This document shows positions 1 through 7,625 of a stretch of DNA of 13,082 nucleotides, one piece after another. The translations under genes were made by a program, and so were the position numbers. The notes under the pieces are model-generated. The model did no database searches and was not told the DNA's origin. It saw only the letters and a list, made by a program, of their open reading frames with translations. The stretch is from Exophiala sp. HKRS030. Lineage: Eukaryota > Ascomycota > Eurotiomycetes > Chaetothyriales > Herpotrichiellaceae. Position 1 is the first letter of the stretch. Every line of letters starts with the position of its first letter. The stretch is from positions 1 to 13,082 of the forward strand of contig JAHWDD010000062.1 in the NCBI GenBank assembly GCA_023897205.1, read 5' to 3'.

Positions 1-748
1 CCAACCTCTATCTACACGAATATAGCCCTTAGTTTGTCCGAAGCTCTAGCCTGCGTCTGAGGCACGAGCTCGGGGTTTGATTTTCACGCCAGCCATAACA
101 TTAGGAGGGTGGTTGGAAGAAGTATGGCTAGATTGCTTCCACTAGTCCGTACCCTTATATTCATGAGGTGTCTTCTCGTAAGCTCTTTGCTTCTTGTCTC
201 CTCTCATTGTATTATTGGGTGGCACATTGCATTTCGAGACATTCCATTCGAATGGAGAATACGCAACAAGGAAGATCGTCAACACCAAGATTAATTCGAG
301 AGGACGCAGCCTCAACCAAAGAGTGTTGGGGAGGCAAGAAATGTCAACAATGTGGGAAACACGCCCACACCTACCTGTAAGTCAACTCTCTTGAATGAAT
401 AGTTATCCTAACGAAACCTAGTTCAGACGAGGGCTCGGCGATAGAGAAGGACGGGGATAAAAAGATCCCGAAATCGTCTTATGAAAACAAATGAAGCTAT
501 CCATATACTTCTCAAAGGTTGATAAGACCCAAGATCGATGGTTGATACAGTGGTATATATTTGTATGAAAGAGTACACCATCCGAGTGACTGCGAGATGC
601 GAGAGAGAGGGTTGTCTGCTAGTCTTGTTTTGCTGGAGTTCGACATTGGTTCGCGCATATGATGTGTCGTGCAAACACCGCTGCACCTTGGATCGAGGAT
701 ACGAGTCGCTCGAGCATCGTCAAAGGTTCGATGGACATAGTTTTTCAG
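1..748. other. No gene supported
   Basis: I see no convincing coding frame here. The open frames are short, overlap one another and resemble no family I know. Positions 16-92 contain a faint tRNA-like layout, an A-box-like stretch near 23-36 and a B-box-like GGTTTGATTTTC at 74-85. The T stem does not pair well and the anticodon loop lacks the usual T at position 33, so I do not call a tRNA. Confidence 0.5.
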
Positions 749-1005
749 CTATGCGTTTCGCACGCTGACGCCTAGTCTCCTGGTTTTGTTTGCCACTTGT
801 CTCTTTCTTTTCGGGTTTGCCACGACCTCGTTACCCATCTTTAGCTGCTCCAACTCAACCTTCCTTCGCCTTGCTTCTTTTTCTTTCATTCTTCCATTTG
901 ATTGAACCTGCTTTCGCTTGCTCTCTTGCATTTCCCGATCACTATTCAGCGTCATCTCCGCTTCCCGTTGCATTTGGGAGACGCGGGGCTCTTTCCGGCG
1001 ATGAG
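749..1005 (-). CDS. Weak charged coiled-coil frame, unidentified
   Basis: The minus strand is open from about 1005 down to the stop at 749, after an in-frame TGA near 1006-1008. The translation is rich in K, R, E, Q and M, with runs such as MKEKEARRRKVELEQLKM that suit a coiled coil. It ends with a basic stretch, NPKRKRQVANKTRR, that resembles a nuclear localisation signal. It lies downstream of the Zn2Cys6 gene on the same strand but in another frame, with no clear splice link. I recognise no family. It may be a remnant of a longer protein or a chance frame, since the T/C-rich complementary strand favours K/E/R-rich readings. Confidence 0.2.
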
Positions 1006-1127
1006 GTCATTGATAAATGCGAGGTCCAACTGCGACCGTCTATTTCCAAGTATCTCCAGATGCCTGCGTGCAAACATTACATACAGAAAGTGAGTGTTCC
1101 CCTTCCAGTCGGACCCTACGCGACTTG

Positions 1128-2526
1128 CTAATTGATTTCGGAGTTCTCCACAGGTTCTCGCGCTTGTTCGTACGTTGCAGCAATTCGATCGGTCAAACAG
1201 ATTGCGTTCTGAAGAGTTGGATCCAGCTCCTGCCAACTTATAGCCTCCGCCAACTGAATTTGATCGCTCAGCAGTGTGCGAAGAGACAGCTCGCCCAAAC
1301 ATAGATCTCCACCTTCTGGGAGCGAAAGTTCTACCATCAGCGCCCCAGCGTACACAAGCGCGAGAAGAACGAGATCCAATGGTTTAATTGTTTCTGTGTC
1401 CACAATTGATGGTGGCAACCAGAGAACGAGGCTTCTCACAACGTGAATCTGGCTAAGAAACTCATGGTGAGCATTGGAGAGGCGCGAAGGGTCTTGAGAA
1501 GGGGCGGACAAGTCTAAAATACGGATTTCCAGAAGCGGTTCGCGATCCTCGAAGTTCTGTTCGATGGATTGTAAACTTGATTCCATATCCCTGATAGACC
1601 GTATTCTCAAAGACTTATCCGACTGTCCGCTCTCCTCGAATCGCGAACGCAGTTCACTTAGAACGCGGAGAAGTCTCACTCGATATTCACTAATAAGTGC
1701 GGGTTGTGGTGTTCGCACCAATCCAGCCACACCATGGTGACGGGCAAGCGGTGACTCGTGGGCCCATGGTTTCATGGCCTCTCGAACCTGATGACTCGTT
1801 AGCGATGTCACAGAATCATTTCAATCAACGTACATTCGACAGTTCATTTCGTAGCTGTTGCCAACTCAACCCAAAATTCGTGTGACAGTCGCTTTTGCCT
1901 TGAGCTGCAACACCTTACCTGTTCGGAGCTTGCCAAAGTAAAAGAGTCGTAGCTGCCAGGACAACTTCTGAGTTCTCGCTTGAAACGACTTCAACACCTT
2001 GTAATCCAGAATAAGCCAGTGCTTGACAGCGTCGAGCTATGGTTGGAGCCTTCCCCCCCTTTGCCCAGCCAAGGTGAGACGCAGAAAACCCCAGCAAAGA
2101 GTACTGCCCAAATGCTTCCGTCGGAGCTATTTCAAGGCATCTGTGCGCCATGTTAGAGTTCAACAACGTAACAGCGCTAGGATTGTCTAACATTGGTAAG
2201 ATTCGCCCCCATACAGCATACTCATTCTTCGATAGTTTAAGCGCATGCTCTAGAAGACACGCTTTACTACTCGAAATTTCCTGCGACAATGGGACAGATT
2301 GGGTGACCTCATATTTAGTTTCGTCGACCAGAGAACTCGGTGATGTGTCGTCTGATTGTTTCTCGAATGGGTTCACTGCTTTGTCTAAGTAGGAGCATCG
2401 TTTGCCGCTCTTAATACATCTGCCGCATTGAGGAGATGTCTCGTTGCAGCGTACATGGCTCAACTTGCAGCTTAAGCAGCCATTGCGTGACCTTGAATAC
2501 TTCGCTCTTTTCATCTCGACGAGCAT
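1128..2526 (-). CDS. Zn(II)2Cys6 fungal transcription factor, three exons
   Basis: This is a nuclear sequence-specific regulator of the fungal binuclear zinc cluster class. Counting from the ATG at 2514, the zinc cluster has Cys at residues 13, 16, 23, 30, 33 and 40 (spacing 2-6-6-2-6) inside SRNGCLSCK...CGRC. The rest matches the common Fungal_trans_2/Upc2-like middle region: a helical stretch with LLGFSASHLGW, then VVLAATTLLLWQA, then REAMKPWAHES. My splice model is exon 1 to 1919, intron 1918-1865 (GTAAGG...TTGAG, 54 nt), exon 2 at 1864-1834 (31 nt), intron 1833-1788 (GTACGT, branch GCTAAC, CATCAG, 46 nt), and exon 3 at 1787-1128. All phases agree and give about 428 residues from 2514 or 432 from 2526, normal for the family. 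In-frame starts also exist at 2619, but the short N-terminus before the cluster favours 2526 or 2514. The target genes cannot be told from the sequence. The gene looks intact. Confidence 0.85.
1834..1864 (-). other. 31-nt microexon of the Zn2Cys6 gene
   Basis: This is inferred from splice signals and protein continuity. It begins with T, completing an AG|T serine codon, and then encodes WQQLRNELSN. It supplies the Trp-x-x-Leu helix that in this family sits between the WQA motif of exon 1 and the AMxPWxHES motif of exon 3. The donor after it (GTACGT), the branch site GCTAAC and the acceptor CATCAG of the following intron are near consensus. The acceptor before it is TTGAG, which is less usual. 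Confidence 0.7.
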
Positions 2527-2619
2527 CAGCGTGCCTTGTGTCAAAGGGATTTGAGAGATCAGTTTACGGCGCTCAGATTTTTTACATTTAAAGAAAAGAT
2601 TCGCCACAAAAAAGACCAA

Positions 2620-4195
2620 CGCGCTGCCGGTCTCAAAAGATGAAGCATATTGCCTCTTCTTGATCCGCTGGACTGGTCAACGCTATATCTGCCTGGACCA
2701 GCCTTCAGGTGGCGCGTCATATTGGTGCATAGAGTGAGCCAATGGCTCGCGCAGATTATTGACGCAGTAAGAATGCTGCTCTCCTTCATCAGTCAGTCAT
2801 TGACCCAGTCGCCCACAAGGAATATGGAAGAAAGGTTACACAAGTTGACTCGAAACCCCAGCCTCTCATGAAAACATCCAGGAGTAAATTGGAACGCGTG
2901 TAAGGAATGACATGGCTCAAGAAAGTGCCAATGGGAAACTGGCGGTTTGCAACTTATCAGACGATGAAGCCACTGGTGGAGCATCTGAGCCCGAGGGAAG
3001 TGGAAACGCATACAACGCACGCGTTCGTGGTGGCCCGGGCGTCAGTTACAACATCTGGAGTTCCTGAGTCAACTAGTCAAATGCATCGAGATTGATAATC
3101 GACCACACACCTTCAACTTCAGGGTCTTTCATGCGAGGCCCAATTGACTCATATCTGGCCACTGAAACGGTCACCGCAAAGGCAGCAGCTCCGCACCAAC
3201 CTCTCTACGACCGAGGCAATAGCGCTCTGCAGACCAGTGTCGCATTCGCTCAGCGGAGTGGTGACACCGTGCTGCGATTTACCTCTTTCTAAACCCTTGC
3301 GTATTTGTTGTCCACGAAATTATTGGCTCTCGATAGTCGATACCCGCCACCCTCCTGGTGGGAGGGTTTGAACACTAGTTCCAGCCATTGGCGTTAAGTT
3401 GCAAATTCGTCAAATCTCCAGCCTTTCAATCAAGCGAGAGGTCGCAGACGGGAAACTTACATCGTCTCCATTAGACAGAAGCCAGTTTTACCGCTGATGG
3501 ACTCATGAGCCCGTGGGTTCTTGATTATCGATGGAGCTTGAGTACAGAGCCTCTCATCTGACTATGGCTCTTTCGGCATGATTCGTCAACGCGTCGACTC
3601 TTGACACCGTGTTCGAACTTCAGCAAGATGTACCAAGATCTTCCGGCAACAAGGATTCGAATACGACAACGGTTTTCACTGGACGATTGGAGAAAGACAC
3701 TCGACTAGGAGATATGCTCAATTTGGACTCCTACGCATGTATCCATGATACTGGTGGCCGCTTATGAGGGGTCGTGATCCCATCACTTCAGGAGCCATTG
3801 GACGTTATGCAGTTCCTGACACCTTCAATACCTCACCGGTTATGAGGCTAGCTGTCAGTTGATGCCTGCGCCGTGACCGTTTCGGCAACCACCTCAACTC
3901 GTTAGCGCGCAGCTTTTTCACATGCATTACAGAGAGCTCTGGGCAGATTTCCGTTTGTGTCTCTGTAACAGGAAACCGTGTTAAAACTCTGCGGTAGCCT
4001 AATTACTGGGGCAATGAGAAGTCTGTGGATGACTGAGCTAGTCAAGAAGTATAGATGCCGCAAATATCCAAGATTCCGTCACTGTACGTTAATACATTCA
4101 TGACCAGTTTATCAGTCCGGAACCATTACGTTAAGTAAAGAATGAGTGAGTTGACTGCGATCCTCCCTGCTTCCAAATGTCTCTTCTGATGATAC
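2620..4195. other. About 1.6 kb without a supported gene
   Basis: The frames are short on both strands. A plus-strand frame at 2912-3067 (51 codons, acidic and Gly-rich at its end) and another at 3092-3292 look mildly protein-like but match nothing I know. A stretch around 3600-3770 also reads smoothly in one frame for about 50 codons, then stops. Positions 3349-3367 form a 7-bp hairpin (ACCCTCC, 5-nt loop, GGAGGGT). This may be old decayed coding sequence or intergenic DNA, and would include the upstream region of the minus-strand regulator. Confidence 0.4.
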
Positions 4196-4197
4196 TC

Positions 4198-4205
4198 TTA
4201 TATAA
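4198..4205 (+). promoter_or_regulatory. TATA-like sequence upstream of the KilA-N gene
   Basis: TTATATAA lies about 190-220 bp upstream of the open KilA-N frame. The placement suits a core promoter only if the transcript starts close by, and the absence of an ATG makes this uncertain. It is a sequence match only. Confidence 0.15.
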
Positions 4206-4386
4206 CCGGACAAGCCAGACTCATCGGCGCTGACGACACTTCAATCAGTAGCTTGTCTTCCGAGAAAGTCGTTGGCACAACGGTAAACGACGCCGGACGT
4301 ACGCTGAGCCCTCGAAAGAACAACTTGTCTAGGTCCGCAGAAAGGCCTAATAACAGTTCTGTGAAAAAACGACACTCTACGAATGA

Positions 4387-5514
4387 GAGCGACCTCAGCC
4401 TTCCTCTAAATCTTCTTCGGTTGAAGTGCATCATTACCACGTAAAGAAGGATTTCTCACCACTCGATTTTTCTGGACAAAAAATCTCCGTTCGTAAAACA
4501 GATAATTGGATCAATGCCACTCAGCTTTTTCAAGCAGCTGGTTATCATCGCGGCCATATTCCGCTGGATTGGCGAGTGCAGACTTTCGAGTATGAGAGTA
4601 TCATCGGACCCGGAAACGCTCAAGGCAGATATGTACCTATAAGAGTTGGCATCAAGATCTGCGAGCTTTATGGTCCAAAAGACTTGGTCCCAATATTGAA
4701 GGAAACGTTCCCGCCCGAGAAAGGAGAGGTGGATATAAAGCAGACCAAGCGTCGCGACGACTTTAAAATGCTCAAAGCTGGTGACCACATGTTGTCGATA
4801 CGCAAGCGCGATTGGTACGTCAACCTTGCTCATATCTGTTCAGCAGCCCAGGTATATCGCCAAGAGCTACAAAAATGGAGCAAGAAGAACGGGATTGTCC
4901 TAGATATCGTGAGAGGTGATAGAAAGATACAAGGGTCATATGCCGACATCTCAACAGCCATTGCATATGCTGGATCTCTCGAATTATCTCTAATCGTCAA
5001 GTGCCTTTCTGACCTGAGATCGAGCCTAAATGAAGACCACCACAAAGAAAGCCCCAAAGATCTTTGTGTGTCTTTTTTGGACCAAGCAACATCAGCGGAC
5101 AGGCAGCTCTCAAAATATCCTTTGTCCTGCAATAGTACCAATAACAGAACTGAATCCTCCGAGACGGGATTTTCGAAGACAGAATCGGCTACTGACACCC
5201 AGTTAGATACTCGGCCATCCTTCACATTCATGACGACGTCGAATCTGTCTGAGAATATCCCGATGTGCGCTCATCAAGACAGTCTTGAGGTCCTCCCGGA
5301 CATCGATATCGAGAACGCGATACGACGTCAAAGAGAATATGGAACATCGAGTACAGTCCACCAAAGCCAACTGAACCTTATGTTCGATAGCTTTACATCG
5401 ATTGGGGTGGGTCAAAGCCCACTAAAGGGGAACTCAACCGAATCAGCTACGGCTATCCAAGCTCAGAATGAGTCACAAAGTACGTCTAAGTATGAATTTA
5501 TTTCAAGGAAATGA
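4387..5514 (+). CDS. Protein with tandem KilA-N/APSES-like DNA-binding modules, 5' end unresolved
   Basis: It is probably a nuclear DNA-binding protein related to the APSES regulators (Mbp1/Swi4/StuA type). Counting from the GTG at 4426, module 1 covers residues 18-90, with SVRKTDNWINATQLFQAAGY and QGRYVPI followed by a helix. Module 2 covers residues 122-198, with LSIRKRDWYVNLAHICSAA and QGSYADI. The two align with each other, so the domain is duplicated and diverged. Residues 205-362 are Ser/Thr/Asn/Gln-rich and likely disordered, and I see no ankyrin repeats. The frame is open from 4387 (after TGA at 4384-4386), but the first in-frame ATG is at 4768, inside the protein after module 1. The real start must therefore lie upstream through an intron or a frameshift. 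Another frame, open from about 4193 to 4444, carries a basic Ser-rich stretch that could be the N-terminus. I am sure of the family and unsure of the start. Confidence 0.75.
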   Translation, partial: ERPQPSSKSSSVEVHHYHVKKDFSPLDFSGQKISVRKTDNWINATQLFQAAGYHRGHIPLDWRVQTFEYESIIGPGNAQGRYVPIRVGIKICELYGPKDLVPILKETFPPEKGEVDIKQTKRRDDFKMLKAGDHMLSIRKRDWYVNLAHICSAAQVYRQELQKWSKKNGIVLDIVRGDRKIQGSYADISTAIAYAGSLELSLIVKCLSDLRSSLNEDHHKESPKDLCVSFLDQATSADRQLSKYPLSCNSTNNRTESSETGFSKTESATDTQLDTRPSFTFMTTSNLSENIPMCAHQDSLEVLPDIDIENAIRRQREYGTSSTVHQSQLNLMFDSFTSIGVGQSPLKGNSTESATAIQAQNESQSTSKYEFISRK

Positions 5515-5828
5515 CCCTCATTCGAACAGCAGGCACTATCACCGAAGATTGGGATGATTCATCGGACTCTTTGGGTGTCACATATCCATACGACGAATCT
5601 TTTTCGTTTTAGGCAGGAGCGCGTTCGCTCCCATTCCGTCAAAACGTCCGTGGATTTGACTTTAGGCAGCCTTCCATTCTCTGGTGAAGGCCTCTTGCCA
5701 TGCCACCTCACAGCCTGGCAATTTACTTCCTCCCCTCCTCATATTATCCATGTACTCTCCGGGGTTTAGGCTCTCATAACCAGGGTTTGGAAAGGACGGG
5801 AAGTGAGGGCAAATACCGGACTTCATGC
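5515..5828. other. Spacer between the KilA-N gene and repeat copy 1
   Basis: I see no supported gene. It probably contains the 3' untranslated region of the KilA-N gene. The two plus-strand frames here are short and resemble nothing known. Confidence 0.4.
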
Positions 5829-6150
5829 TGTGGCTTCAACGAGTTAGAAATTCCTCTTGAAAGAATCCCAGCTCAGGAAAGGGTTTGTTCATGATGACTA
5901 GCATTATGTAGTCGTCAATGCCGAGCTTAATCAAATGATTATAATGTTCGACATTCTTTCCATTCACCACAGAATTAGGCCCAGATGCTGATCTAAATAA
6001 CGTTAGCCATCCGTTTTCTCTTGAGTCGATGAAAAATTCACTTAGGAGGCGATTGGTTAAGTCTTGCTGCGCTTTTTGTGCAGATACTCATATAGCCCTT
6101 GCGACGAAAGGGCCAGGAAAATAACATTGTTAAAACGGCGATCTCCGACT
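5829..6150 (-). pseudogene. Repeat copy 1: degenerate coding sequence of unknown family
   Basis: This stretch is clearly homologous, in the same orientation, to 12125-12456, with a mostly ungapped alignment. On the minus strand an open frame of about 80 codons runs to a TGA at 5838-5836. It includes NRLLSEFFIDSRENGWL, SASGPNSVVNGKNVEHYNHL and a hydrophobic DDYIMLVIMNKPF stretch. Upstream the frame is broken: relative to copy 2 there is a 1-nt gain near the GGGCTATATG stretch, and stops interrupt the continuation toward GDRRFNNVIFLALSS. Many differences fall at third codon positions or are conservative, which suggests both copies descend from a real protein. I do not recognise the family. The GDxxFxNxIxLAL start recalls the N-terminal motif of OTU-type proteases, but no catalytic His region is visible. 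Confidence 0.6.
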
Positions 6151-6182
6151 TTGTGTGGTTGGCGTAGGAGGCCCAAGGGTTT

Positions 6183-6207
6183 CACCAGTTATAGTGACTA
6201 ACTGGTG
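6183..6207. repeat. Perfect 9-bp inverted repeat (hairpin)
   Basis: CACCAGTTA at 6183-6191 and TAACTGGTG at 6199-6207 are perfect reverse complements around a 7-nt loop. It lies between the edge of repeat copy 1 (about 6150) and the stop of the minus-strand membrane-protein frame (6211). It could be a 3' RNA hairpin of that gene or the remains of a small inverted-repeat element. Confidence 0.6.
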
Positions 6208-6210
6208 CCG

Positions 6211-6640
6211 TCACAGTGGGTTTAGACGTGGGAGCGGCTCGAAGCGGTCGACCTGGAAATCTTCCGCTCTGTCGTCTGTTTCGATCGTGCGCCCGGAGTA
6301 ATGAGAAGGTCTTTCATTTTCTCGTTTATTATCGTCATCTTCCTTGAAGAACGGCCGAAGTCGGGATAATGGCAGACGTGGTAACGGCTTATTCATGTAG
6401 CTCATCGCTACTTCTGCTAACATTTAGTCAAAGGCTGAAAGTAGACCTAAGACTTACCATTCGTCCCTTATTAGGGTGTCTTCTTCTTTGCTCGAACGGG
6501 GCGTATAACCACAAGCAGCAGAATAAGAAGCTAAGAAAGACAACAAGAAGACTTGTAAATGCTATGCTGACGATGATCAGCGTAGACGTTATATTTCTCA
6601 AGCCAATTTCGTTCAGATCCTGTGGTACGTGCGAGAAAGC
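6211..6640 (-). pseudogene. C-terminal part of a single-pass membrane protein, probably fragmentary
   Basis: On the minus strand, 6640-6464 reads through an N-glycosylation motif (NIT) and about 25 hydrophobic residues (LIIVSIAFTSLLVVFLSFLF) followed by a positive stop-transfer (EQRRRHPNKGR). This is the layout of a type I membrane anchor. A near-perfect intron follows at 6463-6420 (GTAAGT, branch TTGACTAAA, acceptor TTAGCAG, 44 nt). The next frame, down to a stop at 6211, encodes a charged, Pro- and Arg-rich tail (KPLPRLPLSRLRPFF...). The phases do not match: the first exon ends in phase 0, while the tail frame needs one leftover base. So either an indel has broken the gene or the junction differs. 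No ectodomain can be assembled upstream, although 6640-6900 holds a Thr-rich stretch (ATTPVATVSTITRLAATCST) in another frame. The family is unknown. Confidence 0.35.
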
Positions 6641-7045
6641 TGCCGTGGCTCAACCATAATTTCGCTTCATCCACGATATTTTATCCACGGCTTTGAACAT
6701 CTCACCAGTTGGCGAAGCGCCTTAGTGGAGCAAGTCGCTGCGAGCCTCGTGATGGTCGAGACAGTTGCTACTGGTGTTGTCGCTACGGCCACCCCCTTGC
6801 GGTACGGGAGCAGGTGCACCGAATCTTCCACGCCGAGAGAGCATCATCGCTTTTGTGACTACGCCCTCCACATCTGCGCATTCTCATCGGACTGACGTGA
6901 AGTAAGACAAAGATTCTGCAATCACGTACCATTTCAACGAAGCGACCTGAACATCTCGACTTCGGCATTCGATTTCGGTACGAAAACTCTGACTTTAAGG
7001 GGCGTATTGCACCAAACGCGATCACATCAGGATAAAGACTTAGGG
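6641..7045. other. About 400 bp without a clear gene
   Basis: The minus strand contains two suggestive short readings in different frames, one Thr/Ala/Val-rich (about 6730-6800) and one with AMMLSRRGRFGAPAPVPQGGG (about 6795-6875). They could be decayed ectodomain exons of the membrane protein to the left. I cannot join them. Confidence 0.3.
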
Positions 7046-7600
7046 TTATGGCTCTTCTATTGTAACACACCCGCTCTTAAAACGACCACGTGCGCTTACC
7101 TGTCTTTCGCATACTTCGTAGAGACACCATTCAAAAAAAGAGACAAAATCGAACGATGAATTGTCCTCGAACAGATGCCAATGTTTCTTGACGAACGCCA
7201 TCAATTCGACAAAGAACTCCTCAATGGGGCTGAAGTCAAGCGAATAGAGGTAGGTATGCGAGCTTGGCTTCTGCGCGTGCGCATGTCTCCTCAGCCTCTT
7301 TTGTGTGATGGAAAAATACTTTATCCATGATTATTACAGATTTTTCTTGAGGAAAGGGGTTGCAGTGGAATAGTTGCTCTGGGAGAAAAGGCTGCCAAAT
7401 ACGTCCCTGATCACGTGATGAACCCTTTCTCGCTGCAATGCCAAGCCTGCCCATATCTTCGGATTTGTAAACAACATGCACCCCGCAGCTGCAGCCTCCC
7501 TGGCGTTTATCATAACCTCTAGCCAAGGCCCGCTTCTTGCGAATCTTACGTCGTAATGACAGGCCAATGAGATTGACATTCTCCTCGTGCTCCCAGGTCC
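7046..7600 (-). mobile_element. Relic of a Tc1/mariner-type transposase (3' part)
   Basis: The minus strand holds the C-terminal half of a DDE_3-type transposase. In order: a GYDKRQG segment, possibly the altered first-Asp region (DESGCDKR in the plus-strand relic); EQLFHCNPF; KSVIIMDKVFFHH, the second catalytic Asp, near 7319-7331; KLAYLP; PIEEFFVELMAFVKKHW with the third acidic residue (7217-7228); and a C-terminus ending CVTIEEP with TAA at 7048-7046. A 1-nt loss near the YLPLF segment (about 7245) shifts the frame between the second and third motifs, so the gene is dead. The N-terminal DNA-binding part is missing: homology ends just before the deaminase gene's ATG on the opposite strand. 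No terminal inverted repeats were found. Confidence 0.75.
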
Positions 7601-7625
7601 AAGTCATAAGCGAATAAGCTTGGCC

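Noticed and set aside
790..1302. Open frames of about 95-116 codons on both strands between the window start and the Zn2Cys6 gene
   Set aside because: They overlap one another on opposite strands, show no motif, and the plus-strand readings are T/C-rich hydrophobic runs explained by base composition.
1690..1918. One 229-nt intron in the Zn2Cys6 gene instead of two short introns
   Set aside because: It keeps the frame but deletes the conserved AMKPWAHES region, and the internal GTACGT/GCTAAC/CATCAG signals argue for the two-intron model.
3600..3770. A smooth reading of about 50 codons (NTTTVFTGRLEKDTRLGDML) on the plus strand
   Set aside because: It is short, bounded by stops with no splice sites I trust, and resembles no family I can name.
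546..4087. A single element with ends TACAGTGG (546) and CACTGTA (about 4081-4087)
   Set aside because: After the first five bases the two ends do not match as inverted repeats, and the span would contain the intact Zn2Cys6 gene without any transposase.
4456..5415. Minus-strand frames opposite the KilA-N gene (up to 133 codons)
   Set aside because: They are antisense shadows of the KilA-N frame, with no motifs of their own.
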